A DNA stretch of 64,000 nt from Pseudalkalibacillus berkeleyi (GTDB lineage: Bacteria; Bacillota; Bacilli; Bacillales; Fictibacillaceae), in contig NZ_JAKIJS010000001.1 of NCBI RefSeq assembly GCF_021608225.1, positions 496,001 to 560,000 on the forward strand, written 5' to 3'. This document shows positions 1 through 8,824 of this stretch, piece by piece (the stretch's first letter is position 1; the number at the start of each line of letters is the position of its first letter). The position numbers were made by a program, and so were the translations under genes. The notes under the pieces are model-generated. The model saw only the letters and a list, made by a program, of their open reading frames with translations, did no database searches and had not been told where the DNA came from.

Positions 1-41
1 TTAATTAGAGGGAATTTGCTACTAAATAGATATTTATCTGA

Positions 42-272
42 GTGGATGTGAATCTAAATGAGGTGGAATTTATTTTAAGGTCTCTACAAGTATTAAACTT
101 TATTGGCAACTTTATTATTTTTCATAAAATACTTGGATACATATATTTTAATAGTGCACCAGTAGATTACTTTTTAATTAGTTTAGTAGGATACATATTG
201 GTTTTCGTACTTGCATTAACCACTACAATTTTTACGTTTTACTATGCTAAAAAGATATATTCTGCCGCTTAG
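42..272 (+). CDS. Small hypothetical membrane protein
   Basis: 76 codons beginning with GTG directly after an in-frame TGA at 39-41. The product is hydrophobic, with two likely membrane segments (about residues 17-35 and 44-69) and a short basic end. No good ribosome binding site is visible before the GTG, so the gene may start further in, or its 5' part may be lost. I do not recognise a family. It precedes another membrane protein on the same strand by about 50 bases. Confidence 0.4.
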   Translation: MDVNLNEVEFILRSLQVLNFIGNFIIFHKILGYIYFNSAPVDYFLISLVGYILVFVLALTTTIFTFYYAKKIYSAA

Positions 273-324
273 TCAGACTAAATGATTAGAAAGTGGATGA
301 ATGATAGTCGAGGGAGGGGTCAAA

Positions 325-876
325 ATGACACAAAAAGCATTTATTTTTGTAGCATTACGCATTTTTGCTGTTTATATTTTAATACAATCATTTATGGATT
401 TATCTCGAATTGTGAATTATTATTTGATACCTATTTACTATGAGGAGATGCAAGAACTTAGTCAAGTCAATTTGTTAATTCATTTAGGTCCTTTTTTAGT
501 TCAACTAATAATAAGCATAGTCCTCTGGCTATATGCTGAAAAATTATGCCGCTTATTTATTCCTAAATACAATGACGCTGTAAACCAGGTAGAGCCTACA
601 GAAAACCAGATGTCATTATCTGTTTATCAGTTTCAAGTTGCTTCTGTTTCAATTGTAGGTCTGGTTTTAATAGTACATACCTTGCCGTCTTTTTTACCTG
701 TATTACAAGATTGGTTGAATATTAAAGAAATAGGAGTGTATTATGCTGATCCAAGAATGAAAGGAGAAGTATTGTTTGCTTTTTTAGAGAAATTACTTCG
801 ATTAATTTTTGGCATAATATTGTTTTTCGGAAGCAAAGGTCTTGTTGGATTACTTAAGAGAATTCGAGAACTATAG
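325..876 (+). CDS. Hypothetical multi-pass membrane protein
   Basis: 183 residues. The start at 325 is chosen over the ATG at 301 because GAGGGAGGGG at about 309-318 sits at the right distance from it. Four hydrophobic stretches are visible (about residues 5-25, 45-65, 105-125 and 150-170), so it is an integral membrane protein. Family not recognised. It is followed by a strong hairpin shared with the convergent protease gene. Confidence 0.6.
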   Translation: MTQKAFIFVALRIFAVYILIQSFMDLSRIVNYYLIPIYYEEMQELSQVNLLIHLGPFLVQLIISIVLWLYAEKLCRLFIPKYNDAVNQVEPTENQMSLSVYQFQVASVSIVGLVLIVHTLPSFLPVLQDWLNIKEIGVYYADPRMKGEVLFAFLEKLLRLIFGIILFFGSKGLVGLLKRIREL

Positions 877-899
877 TTTAGGTGTGAAGGAGATAATAA

Positions 900-937
900 A
901 AAAGCATGAATCGTACTATACACCGATTCATGCTTTT
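900..937. terminator. Bidirectional terminator between convergent genes
   Basis: A perfect 14-bp inverted repeat (900-913 with 924-937, core AAAAGCATGAATCG) has a 10-base loop. It has an A-run on its left and a T-run on its right, so it can end transcripts from both the upstream membrane gene and the minus-strand protease. Confidence 0.85.
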
Positions 938-946
938 ACTTATTTA

Positions 947-2095
947 TTATCTTGTCGCTGCGTACACATCGATTACGCCGTTACCATAATAGAAAGAATC
1001 TCCAAGTGGTATGGCGGTATCATTGAGTTTTTGACGAACATCAACATTAGATAACCCTGGGTTCCCTGCAATGATTAGAGCAGCTGCTCCAGCCACGTGA
1101 GGGGAAGCCATAGACGTTCCATTATAGCTGTCGTAGCTATTACCAGGAACGGAGCTTAATATGTTAACACCTGGTGCCATTACTTCAAGCTCAGATCCTA
1201 CGCTTGAGAACGATGCACGGTTATTGCTTGAATCTACCGCACCAACTGCCATTACAGAATCATACTTTGCTGGATATCCGATTGTGTTCTTTTTGCCTCT
1301 TGTTCCAGAATTTCCAGCTGCCGCAACAACTAACACCCCTGCGTTGTAGGCATTGTCATTAGCATCTTTAAGTGCAGTAGAACCGGAGCTACCACCTAAA
1401 CTCATATTGATTACATCCATGTTGTTGGCAACTGCCCACTCGATTCCTTGTATGATTCCGCTGTATGTTCCGCTACCAGAACTGTCTAATACTTTTACAG
1501 CATATAGACTTGCTGAATGCGCAACACCAATCACGCCAACGGAGTTATTTAGTCCGGCAACTGTTCCTGCAACGTGGGTACCATGGCCATTGCCGTCTGA
1601 AAAGGCATCAGGCTCACTAGAAACGAAGCTCGCGCCACCACTCACGTTAAGGTCTTCGTGGCTAGCGTCGATTCCTGTATCTAAAACAGCAACTTTAACA
1701 CCAGAGCCAGTGTTTCCAGTCGCATGAACTTGATCTGCGTTTATGTGGGGAATGCCCCATGGTGTTGTTTGTCCAATCGCATATGCCATTTGGTCTTCTT
1801 CTACATAAGACACATTAGGGTTCTTCTTAAGAGCCTCCGCTGCTTTTTCGGGCAAGGAAATAAGCATAGTATCCATGAATTTATACTGATGCTTAACCTG
1901 TCCTCCTAATTTTTTTACGTTATTAATCTGAGCTGTTTTGATATTTGATTTAAAACCAACGAGGAAGTCTTTCGGTCCGTTGTCCACCGATGCAGCAGAT
2001 GCAGACGGTGCAGAGAAATGTAAGTTTCCAACCAATAAGGATAGAACTAAAGCTAAGCTAAACACAGCACTTAATGTTCTTAATATCGCTTTCAT
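947..2095 (-). CDS. aprE: Secreted subtilisin-family alkaline serine protease
   Basis: 382 residues, start at 2095 because GGAGGAAAAG precedes it; an upstream in-frame start at 2137 lacks this. Order: signal peptide with AXA-type site (residues 1 to about 34, ending SASA), inhibitor_I9 propeptide (about 42-105), then the S8 domain. The mature part probably begins near residue 106-110, as the following [14 protein letters not shown] matches mature subtilisin N-termini. The catalytic triad is visible as Asp139 (LDTGID), His171 (GHGTHVAGT) and Ser328 (GTSMASPH), with oxyanion Asn262 (AAGNSGT). The domain is complete and should be an active extracellular protease made in stationary phase. The symbol reflects family resemblance; orthology to B. 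subtilis aprE is not proven. Confidence 0.93.
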   Translation of the reverse strand: MKAILRTLSAVFSLALVLSLLVGNLHFSAPSASAASVDNGPKDFLVGFKSNIKTAQINNVKKLGGQVKHQYKFMDTMLISLPEKAAEALKKNPNVSYVEEDQMAYAIGQTTPWGIPHINADQVHATGNTGSGVKVAVLDTGIDASHEDLNVSGGASFVSSEPDAFSDGNGHGTHVAGTVAGLNNSVGVIGVAHSASLYAVKVLDSSGSGTYSGIIQGIEWAVANNMDVINMSLGGSSGSTALKDANDNAYNAGVLVVAAAGNSGTRGKKNTIGYPAKYDSVMAVGAVDSSNNRASFSSVGSELEVMAPGVNILSSVPGNSYDSYNGTSMASPHVAGAAALIIAGNPGLSNVDVRQKLNDTAIPLGDSFYYGNGVIDVYAATR

Positions 2096-2460
2096 TTCTT
2101 TTCCTCCATTCGTGATTTTATAACTTATAACAATCAAACTATGTGCTCATGGTGCTCAGGTCCCGGGCCCGAATATGTATGTCAGAAAAGTAAGACTATT
2201 ATAAATTTAATGGTAACATGAACCTAAAGTTGACAGTATTGGGAAATATGTGGTTACGAATAGAGTCTAAGTAGCTAAAAAAACACATGATTTTCCCAAT
2301 CAACAAGCTATTAAAATAGTGTTACAATAAAAGTTTTAGATTAAAAAACAGTGTTGATATAACAAACGTAGCAACAAACACACGATAGTATCCTTTAACA
2401 TCGTCCCAAAGTTGGAGGGAATTGAATTTTCAATCGATAATTTTGCGAAAGTAATAAAAA
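2096..2460. other. Protease upstream region, no gene
   Basis: No credible gene. On the minus strand a TATAAT-like hexamer lies at 2203-2198, about 100 bases before the protease start, but without a convincing -35 box; stationary-phase control by activators would fit. A GC-rich palindromic patch (CCCGGGCCC, about 2162-2170) interrupts otherwise AT-rich DNA. Nothing else stands out. Confidence 0.3.
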
Positions 2461-2462
2461 AA

Positions 2463-2503
2463 GCTGACCTAGAACAATGATGAAAACCAATGTCTAGGTC
2501 AGC
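2463..2503 (-). terminator. Terminator of the glpP-ugp operon
   Basis: An 11-bp inverted repeat (2463-2473 with 2493-2503, core GCTGACCTAGA) lies just past the ugpB stop. On the minus strand it is followed by a T-rich run, the pattern of an intrinsic terminator. Confidence 0.8.
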
Positions 2504-2517
2504 CTTTTCAAAAGCAG

Positions 2518-3792
2518 TTAATTCAAGATCTTTTCTGCTTTCTTCTGAGCGTTTTTAAGTGCTTCTTCTGCGGGTACATTGTCTACGAATACTTGGTCGA
2601 AGGCTTTACTGATTGCTTCATTTTCAATTTCGTTCCAACTTGGAAACAAAGGTGTTGGCTTAGCATGCTTCAGTTCTTCCACTGCGACCTTGAAGTTCGG
2701 GTTTTTCTCGAAAAAAGATTCCATCTTTTCAATAGCAGAGTGTCGAACAGGTAAGTAACCCGTTTCTTTTGCCCATTGCTCAGTTACATCAGGCTCAGAA
2801 AAGTACTTAATGAACTCAAATGCTGCTTGTTGTTGTTCCTCGCTAGCATTCTTTGGAATGACACCGCTCGTTCCTCCTGTTGGTACTGAAAGCTCTTCAC
2901 CTTTAAAGGTAGGCATTGGTTTGGCGCCAATTTTTTCCCCGTCCATCGATCCCATGTCAGCTGTGGACCCTGTTACCATTGCCGCTTTCCCTTCGGTTAC
3001 GTCAGCAATCGTATCGTACCAATATGCCCAGCCTTCACCGCCATAGTGGACTTTACTTACTTTATCTTTATGGATCATATCTCCCCAAAGCTGGAGTGCT
3101 TCGGCTGCTTCAGGTGAGTCTAGCTTTATTTGTTCTGGATCATTAGAAAGCTCAGCACCATTAGACCGCGCTAGTCCTGTAAAGAACCACGGATATTTAA
3201 TCGGTTCAAATCCATATTGAACGGCACCTTTATCAACGAGTTCGTTAGATACTTCACGAACACCCTTCCATGAATTGATTTGATCAGGATTAATTCCTGC
3301 TTTTTTAAATACATCTTTATTGTAGTAGAGAATGGGAACGCTACGGTTGAGAGGGAGTCCATAGAATTTTCCATCATGTGATGCGGATTTCATAAAACTG
3401 TCGACATAATCACCCGTATTAAGATCTTCCTTTTGTATCATTTCATTAAGACTTTGCAAATGACCGGAAGAAGCGAATGTTTGTAACGTGGGATCCTCGA
3501 GCTGAACAAGAGCAGGAACGTCCTTTGATTGGAGGGCGAGCTGCAGCTTGTTCGTAATCGTAGGATAGTCTTTCAAGAAAACAAGTTTCACATGAATGTT
3601 GTCATGCTTCTTGTTGAAGTCATCTGTAATTTTTTCTAACGATCCACCTAGATTTCCGCTCATCGCATGCCAAAACTCGATTTCTACTTTCTCTCCTGAT
3701 TCAGAACTGCTATTGGATAATGGACCACATCCTGAAACAAACAATAGTATGACAAGTGATAGGACGATGAATTTTCTAAAATGATTAAACAT
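2518..3792 (-). CDS. ugpB: ABC transporter substrate-binding lipoprotein, UgpB type
   Basis: 424 residues. The N-terminal signal peptide ends in a lipobox FVSGC with the lipidated Cys at residue 22. It is a family-1 extracellular solute-binding protein; the start of the mature domain (FWHAMSGNLGGSLEKITDDF, about residues 40-59) resembles the glycerol-3-phosphate binder UgpB. It should capture glycerol-3-phosphate or a glycerophosphodiester outside the membrane for the two permeases encoded upstream. AGGAGG precedes the ATG. Last gene of the operon, followed by a terminator. The substrate is inferred from context (GlpP, phosphodiesterase, phosphatase) plus family resemblance; a sugar substrate is the alternative. 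Confidence 0.85.
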   Translation of the reverse strand: MFNHFRKFIVLSLVILLFVSGCGPLSNSSSESGEKVEIEFWHAMSGNLGGSLEKITDDFNKKHDNIHVKLVFLKDYPTITNKLQLALQSKDVPALVQLEDPTLQTFASSGHLQSLNEMIQKEDLNTGDYVDSFMKSASHDGKFYGLPLNRSVPILYYNKDVFKKAGINPDQINSWKGVREVSNELVDKGAVQYGFEPIKYPWFFTGLARSNGAELSNDPEQIKLDSPEAAEALQLWGDMIHKDKVSKVHYGGEGWAYWYDTIADVTEGKAAMVTGSTADMGSMDGEKIGAKPMPTFKGEELSVPTGGTSGVIPKNASEEQQQAAFEFIKYFSEPDVTEQWAKETGYLPVRHSAIEKMESFFEKNPNFKVAVEELKHAKPTPLFPSWNEIENEAISKAFDQVFVDNVPAEEALKNAQKKAEKILN

Positions 3793-3807
3793 ATTGAATG
3801 CCTCCTC

Positions 3808-4638
3808 TTAATCTTTCATTCCTTGATACATGACTCCACGGATATATAGCTTCTGCAAGACTAAAAATAAGAACATGACCGGTAGAATACTGATTGTGTT
3901 GGCAGCCATAATTAATGGCCATTGAATGCCATAAGCACCATCAGTTTGGATCATTTCAGCTAATGCGATGGAAATGGTTTTCGTTTCCTCGCTTGATGTA
4001 ACGACTAATGGCCAGAAATAATTGTTGTACTGGTAAGTGAACACGATGATGCCAAGTGTCGCCATTGAAGGTAAGGTTAAGGGTGCAACGATTTGGAACA
4101 AAATACGCAAATGGGATGCACCGTCCACCTTAGCCGATTCAATCAAAGACTTCGGGATTTGCCGAAGCCCTTGATACATGAGGAAAATATTGAATCCAGT
4201 TACGGCACTCGGAATGATCAAACCTTTATATGAATCTAGCCACCCAAGACTGTTTAGCGTTAAATAGGATGGAATTAAAGTCATATGTGCAGGCAGGAAC
4301 ATCGTGAATATGAAAATGATTAATAACAGTCTTCTTCCTTTAAATTGAATAAAGGTCAATGCGTATGCAGCAAATAAAGCGAGAACAACAGACAATATCG
4401 CGGTCGTAATAGCATAGAAGAGTGTATTGGATATGTACAAATAGAGGTCACTCTGTCTGAACACTTCTAAATAGTTGGACCATTGCGGGTTTGAAACCCA
4501 TAAGGACAGTCCATTATTCGAAGCTTCATCTTTTGTTTTCAGGCTTGTGATCATCATCCAAAGTAAAGGGATGCTCATGAATAGACTAAATATGGTCAAC
4601 AACGTGTATTTCGTCCATTTGACTAAATGAATTTGCAT
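3808..4638 (-). CDS. ugpE: ABC transporter permease, UgpE type
   Basis: 276 residues, six predicted membrane segments, and the cytoplasmic EAA loop (ESAKVDGASHLRILFQIVAPL, start near residue 165) typical of binding-protein-dependent permeases of the MalG/UgpE group. It pairs with the UgpA-type permease 18 bases upstream. GGGAGTGA precedes the ATG. No ATPase gene is in the operon, so energy probably comes from a shared MsmX/UgpC-type ATPase encoded elsewhere. Confidence 0.87.
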   Translation of the reverse strand: MQIHLVKWTKYTLLTIFSLFMSIPLLWMMITSLKTKDEASNNGLSLWVSNPQWSNYLEVFRQSDLYLYISNTLFYAITTAILSVVLALFAAYALTFIQFKGRRLLLIIFIFTMFLPAHMTLIPSYLTLNSLGWLDSYKGLIIPSAVTGFNIFLMYQGLRQIPKSLIESAKVDGASHLRILFQIVAPLTLPSMATLGIIVFTYQYNNYFWPLVVTSSEETKTISIALAEMIQTDGAYGIQWPLIMAANTISILPVMFLFLVLQKLYIRGVMYQGMKD

Positions 4639-4656
4639 TTCTCGTTCACTCCCGAC

Positions 4657-5610
4657 TTAATGGTGCACCCATTTTCTTGATATAAAGTATTGCACAACCG
4701 AAAATACGACTAAGGATAAAAAGAGGACAATCGCAATTGCGGATGCGAAGCCAATATTGAAATACTCGAAAGCGTGTCGGTACAAGTAATAAACGAGTAC
4801 GAGGGAGGAGTTGGATGGTCCACCCTGGGTCATGACTGCAATCTGATCGAAGGTTTGGAATGCCTCAATGATCGAAACGATAACGACAAAGAACGTAATC
4901 GGTGAGATGAACGGTAAGGTGATGTGCCAAAACATTTGCCACCGATTTGCCCCGTCTAGTCTACCTGCTTCGTAGATGTGAAGCGGTACAGATTGTAAAG
5001 CAGCTAGAAAGAACATCATGTAATAGCCAACCGCTTTCCATAGTCCCATAATAATAAGAGACATCAATACGGTGTCAGATGACGCTAGCCAAGTTCCTTC
5101 TGGTAATCCGACCGATGTAAGTAGCGCATTAAGTAGGCCGTCATCAAGGTCATAGAGAGACATCCATACGATGGAAATCGCAATAATCGGTGTGATGTGA
5201 GGTGAAAACAACAGCATCCGGAAGAAACCGATTCCCTTTAATTGTTGATTCACAAGTAATGCGAGCATCATTCCTATGACGACAACTCCGATTACGTAAA
5301 AGAAGGTATACAGACCCGTGTTTAGCAAACTTTGTTTGAAATCAGCACTATTCATGAGCGTTTGATAATGCTCAGCACCTACGAAGCTGGGGGGGCTAAG
5401 CATGTCCCAATTTAAAAAACTAAGATAGAAAGAGTAGCCGATCGGATAAATCCAAAAGACGATTAATAAAATGAAAGCTGGAAGAATGAATACCCAACCT
5501 GACAAATTTTCTTTTGAAAATAATCTACTGATGATTTGTTTTCGATTGCTTGTTCGCGCCTCTCTTTGATTGTGAACCGGGTAGTCTATACTAGATTCAT
5601 AGTTTTCCAA
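4657..5610 (-). CDS. ugpA: ABC transporter permease, UgpA type
   Basis: 317 residues from a TTG at 5610, chosen because AGGAAAGGGGG lies 8 bases before it; the ATG at 5637 has no ribosome binding site and would overlap the previous gene further. After a hydrophilic N-terminus of about 40 residues come six membrane segments and an EAA loop (YEAGRLDGANRWQMFWHITLP). This is the MalF/UgpA partner of the permease downstream. The reading frame overlaps the 3' end of the phosphodiesterase gene by 25 bases, suggesting coupled translation. Confidence 0.83.
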   Translation of the reverse strand: MENYESSIDYPVHNQREARTSNRKQIISRLFSKENLSGWVFILPAFILLIVFWIYPIGYSFYLSFLNWDMLSPPSFVGAEHYQTLMNSADFKQSLLNTGLYTFFYVIGVVVIGMMLALLVNQQLKGIGFFRMLLFSPHITPIIAISIVWMSLYDLDDGLLNALLTSVGLPEGTWLASSDTVLMSLIIMGLWKAVGYYMMFFLAALQSVPLHIYEAGRLDGANRWQMFWHITLPFISPITFFVVIVSIIEAFQTFDQIAVMTQGGPSNSSLVLVYYLYRHAFEYFNIGFASAIAIVLFLSLVVFSVVQYFISRKWVHH

Positions 5611-6908
5611 GTAGAGTACCCCCTTTCCTCCATACATGCCGGATGGAGTAACTGGTTCAACACTTTTCCATCAAATGCTGGTAGTTGTATGTCGAGTAGT
5701 TGTGCCATCGTAGGTGCGATGTCAACGATGTGTGCTTCGTCTATTAGTTTACCTTTCTTAAATGATGGACCTGCGCCTACCATAAAGCCTTTTAATAAGG
5801 GGTGGTCAGGAGAGTAACCATGAGTAGACTGATAGGTACTTGGACCAATTGTTGCTTTCACTTCAATATCGTCTTTAGAAAGATAGCCATCTTCTAATTC
5901 CACAATCAATTCTGGTGTATGCTTCCTATCATTTAACTGATTCGTTGGTAAACCGAGCTTCCCGAATGAATGTTTCGGGATTACATCTTTTACGAGTGAA
6001 AGAGACTCGAAAATGGAAGCGACTTTCTCGATATTTGAATGAGTTTCGTTTAAAGCATAGATATATAAACAGCCATCATTACTGACTGCTTTATATTCAG
6101 CGTTCAATTCGTGTTCTTTCAGGAACCGATTCGAATAAAAGTTAGAATGAACATCGACGTGTCCATGATCGGAATAAAGTAAGATGTCCACGTCATCGAT
6201 CTTGTCTTCAACTCGTAAGCACGCTAGGATGTCTCCAATCAACTGATCAATATATTCAATTGCCCAATAAACCTCAGGGGATTTGTTCCCGTGCTTATGA
6301 AGTAAGCTGTCAATCAATAGAAAGTGCGCCATGATCAGGTTGGTTTCTTTATGCTGGATCACATATTTCGTAATCTCTTTTGTGAGCCAGTCTTGCATAT
6401 GTCCTTTTGAAAAATCTGCACTCCACTCGGCATACCGTTCGACAGGAAGGAATGCTTGTAGCTCATTCCAAAAAGATGGAGACGCATACTCCTCGAAAAG
6501 AGATTGGTCGTAATGCTCCGGAATATTGAAATGAATATTGGTTGCTCCGCGTGTTACAGGCCAACAGATCGAAGCGATATTACCACCATGAACCGCGACT
6601 TGATCGTAAAGGGTTGAAACATGGATGAGGTCCTCCTTAGAACCAAGTTGATCACCCCAGTGATGGGATGTCTTTCCTTTCTCGAAATCAAATACCGAGT
6701 TTCCGATTACACCGTGTTTGTTTGGGTGACACCCTGTGACCGCGCTCGTATTTGCTGTCCATGTCACACTAGGAAAGGTTGTTTTTAACCTTGTTACATA
6801 TGCACCTTTATTCATAAGCGACCGTATATTAGGTATTCTCACTTTTGGATCCTCAAGGTAATGTCCACCTAATCCGTCTACACAAATGAGTATTGCTTGT
6901 TTATTCAT
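5586..6908 (-). CDS. Type I phosphodiesterase / nucleotide pyrophosphatase family hydrolase
   Basis: 440 residues of the alkaline phosphatase superfamily. Metal and catalytic elements are visible: ICVDGLGG near residue 8, the nucleophile region TWTANTSAVTGCHPNKHG, and the later SDHGH and THGYSPDHP histidine motifs. There is no signal peptide, so it acts in the cytosol. Placed between glpP/HAD and the ugp genes, it probably cleaves an imported glycerophosphodiester or related phosphodiester to glycerol-3-phosphate; this is inference from context. AAGGAGAGGTGA precedes the ATG. It could instead act on nucleotides, as many relatives do. Confidence 0.82.
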   Translation of the reverse strand: MNKQAILICVDGLGGHYLEDPKVRIPNIRSLMNKGAYVTRLKTTFPSVTWTANTSAVTGCHPNKHGVIGNSVFDFEKGKTSHHWGDQLGSKEDLIHVSTLYDQVAVHGGNIASICWPVTRGATNIHFNIPEHYDQSLFEEYASPSFWNELQAFLPVERYAEWSADFSKGHMQDWLTKEITKYVIQHKETNLIMAHFLLIDSLLHKHGNKSPEVYWAIEYIDQLIGDILACLRVEDKIDDVDILLYSDHGHVDVHSNFYSNRFLKEHELNAEYKAVSNDGCLYIYALNETHSNIEKVASIFESLSLVKDVIPKHSFGKLGLPTNQLNDRKHTPELIVELEDGYLSKDDIEVKATIGPSTYQSTHGYSPDHPLLKGFMVGAGPSFKKGKLIDEAHIVDIAPTMAQLLDIQLPAFDGKVLNQLLHPACMEERGYSTWKTMNLV

Positions 6909-6922
6909 AAGTCACCTCTCCT

Positions 6923-7699
6923 TTACAGTTCAGAATAAATCGCGTTCTTCAACTGCAGAAGGTTTTCAAACGCATAGTCGACAACGATATCTGATGTTGT
7001 TTGGTCTTGTCCGATTAGAACGGTGGCTAAACCTGCATTCCGGCCACCTTTCATATCAGTTGATGGATTATCGCCAATCATGACGGCTTGATCTGATTGA
7101 AGTTTTACACGCTCAAGTGCTTGATCAAAAAGATAGGAAGAAGGCTTACCAATGACGTCTGGGTCAACTGCATAAGCCCTTTGGATAGCAGCAACAATGG
7201 AGCCAGTCTCAGGAACTCTTTCACCGTTGTGAATCGGGTGCGTAGCATCCATGTTCGTCGCGATTAATTTTGCCCCTCGCTGTAAATGAATGACCGCATC
7301 CTCCATTTTTTGATACGTAAAATGTAGGTCTCGACCAACGAGGACAAGGTCGCAAGCTTCACAAGTATCCTCTTTTATGGTGTGTCCAGCTTTTACAACA
7401 CTGTCGGTTAAATGGTTCGATCCGATGACGTATACAGATGAGTGCCCGTAATACTCCAAGATATAATCTCCAGCCACGTCAGTCGGACAAACAATCTGAT
7501 TGGGATGTGTAGGTACACTGAGTGATTGAAGTTTTCTTGCAATATTAGTTCCGTTAAGTGTTGAGTTGTTCGTCATGAATACGATTTTCTTATTATTTTG
7601 TCGTAAGGCTTTGAGTAATTCTGATGCACCTTCCATCAGCTTGTTACCTGCATAGACAGTTCCATCTAAATCAAAATAATAACCTTTAAAATGTTTCAT
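6923..7699 (-). CDS. HAD-IIA family phosphatase (NagD/PNPPase-like)
   Basis: 258 residues; the start at 7699 follows GGAGGAAGT and overlaps the glpP stop by 4 bases (ATGA), showing translational coupling. HAD motifs: DLDGT at residues 10-14 (nucleophile Asp10, acid Asp12), MTNNS at 42-46, and GDNPSTDMKGG near residue 210, with a type-IIA cap between. Family members dephosphorylate small phosphometabolites such as glycerol-3-phosphate, p-nitrophenyl phosphate or nucleotides. In this operon a role in releasing glycerol from glycerol phosphate is plausible but not shown by sequence. Confidence 0.87.
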   Translation of the reverse strand: MKHFKGYYFDLDGTVYAGNKLMEGASELLKALRQNNKKIVFMTNNSTLNGTNIARKLQSLSVPTHPNQIVCPTDVAGDYILEYYGHSSVYVIGSNHLTDSVVKAGHTIKEDTCEACDLVLVGRDLHFTYQKMEDAVIHLQRGAKLIATNMDATHPIHNGERVPETGSIVAAIQRAYAVDPDVIGKPSSYLFDQALERVKLQSDQAVMIGDNPSTDMKGGRNAGLATVLIGQDQTTSDIVVDYAFENLLQLKNAIYSEL

Positions 7700-8274
7700 A
7701 CTTCCTCCATTTTCATAAGATTCATATGCCAAAGATCTGGATTGCCAGATACGACTGCAGACGCTCCTGCATTTAGCACTTCTTTAATCTCAGTTTCCGT
7801 ATTCAATAGACCACCGACAATAAGGGGAAGATCTATTTCTGCCTTTAGGTCTTTAATCACTCTTGGCATTAATCCTGGCATCATTTCAACTGCATCTGGT
7901 TGGTTTTGCTTTGTGGAACGGACACTCATGGAGAAGGCTTGTGTATCAATAATGAAATTATGTTGAATGGCTGTTAAATCACATTCTTTCGCTTTTTTGA
8001 TGAGCCTTCCTTTAGTGGTTACGATTCCAGTCGGTTTAACTTTTTCGGCTAAGAAGTCTACAGCTTCATTGTTGTTAGCAAGACCTTTAATGAGATCAAC
8101 ATGTAGGAATGCTTGTTTCTTTTTTGCATGAATGCGTTCTACAATCTCACTAATGTTTGAAAGGTTACCTGCCATCATGGATATGATTTCTACATTTGAG
8201 TTAAGTGCGATATCTAGGTGAGAAATGTCTCGAACAGCAGCAACCATTGGATTATGTTTAGTTAATTGGAACAT
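7696..8274 (-). CDS. glpP: GlpP-type glycerol-3-phosphate responsive antiterminator
   Basis: 192 residues matching the GlpP family along their length: a TIM-barrel-like protein with motifs such as NVEIISMMAGNLSNI, HVDLIKGLANN and LPLIVGGLLNTETEI. In Bacillus, GlpP binds glycerol-3-phosphate and then the leader mRNA of glp genes, preventing termination. Here it is the first gene of a transport and hydrolysis operon and is itself preceded by a hairpin plus T-run (8298-8340), so autogenous control is likely. AGGAGGT precedes the ATG. Confidence 0.88.
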   Translation of the reverse strand: MFQLTKHNPMVAAVRDISHLDIALNSNVEIISMMAGNLSNISEIVERIHAKKKQAFLHVDLIKGLANNNEAVDFLAEKVKPTGIVTTKGRLIKKAKECDLTAIQHNFIIDTQAFSMSVRSTKQNQPDAVEMMPGLMPRVIKDLKAEIDLPLIVGGLLNTETEIKEVLNAGASAVVSGNPDLWHMNLMKMEEV

Positions 8275-8297
8275 GCGATAACCTCCTGTATGTGTAT

Positions 8298-8340
8298 AAA
8301 AAAAGAAAATCTTTGCATATCAAAAGGAAGGCATACAAAG
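8298..8340 (-). promoter_or_regulatory. Leader terminator-like hairpin before glpP
   Basis: On the minus strand CTTTGTAT and ATGCAAAG (8340-8333 and 8318-8311; one G-U pair) can form a stem that is followed directly by a T-rich tract (8310-8298). The glpP ribosome binding site comes right after it. This is the layout expected for a GlpP antitermination target in the operon's own leader. The leader starts an unknown distance upstream; its promoter was not identified. Confidence 0.55.
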
Positions 8341-8768
8341 CGAACCTGAGGACTTTCAGTCAGCTCTGATCGTGCATTCGTTTTGACATGAACAAGATTT
8401 TCTCCGTATATTCTCCATCTGTCATGTATGATTCTATTCAATTCATTTGCACCCTTATCGTACGACACGTTTATAAACGGCGTATGAACAAAAGATATAA
8501 CTTTTGTTAAGAAGATGACAAAATCTGAAAGGTGTTGTAATAAGACAATGTGCGGATTTCTATAAGGGGTCATTTCATTTTGAACTTTTTCATAGGCCAG
8601 TACCTCATATGTACGTTCGACTAGTAAAAAGAGAGAACTTTACAGACGTACACCCATTTATAACTACATAAAGATAGGGGAGTGCCCTTCATACCTACAT
8701 TATCCACCTAAATATTTGACCATTTTTCAATTTTTATGCGAATAACCATACCGTTACCTACCATGGTA
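8341..8768. other. Divergent upstream region of glpP and the coat genes
   Basis: About 430 bases without a supportable gene. A minus-strand frame of 103 codons (8573-8262) has no ribosome binding site, and its product resembles nothing I know, so it is taken as mRNA leader of glpP. Short self-complementary pieces such as GACT-GAA-AGTC and CTGA-N6-TCAG occur at about 8348-8368 and could form an alternative to the terminator stem. A sigma-A promoter for glpP was not found with confidence. Confidence 0.3.
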
Positions 8769-8776
8769 CATATAAT
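8769..8776 (+). promoter_or_regulatory. Possible sporulation (SigE-like) -10 element of the coat gene
   Basis: CATATAAT at 8769-8776 fits the mother-cell SigE -10 consensus (CATACAAT) in seven of eight positions. The matching -35 region around 8745-8751 is only a weak match. It would place the transcription start about 40 bases before the cotB-like gene. Confidence 0.4.
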
Positions 8777-8824
8777 GCAAGGACAAGCGTGGTCAAACAA
8801 AAAATTCTTAGGAGGAAATCAATT

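Noticed and set aside
1353-1727. Plus-strand ORF of 124 codons inside the subtilisin gene
   Set aside because: Antisense shadow of a well-supported protease gene, no ribosome binding site.
2161-2172. GC-rich palindromic patch TCCCGGGCCCGA as an operator
   Set aside because: Single short palindrome with no partner and no link to a promoter; left as an observation only.
8262-8573. Minus-strand 103-codon ORF upstream of glpP
   Set aside because: No ribosome binding site, overlaps the leader hairpin and the glpP start, and no recognisable domain; treated as leader.
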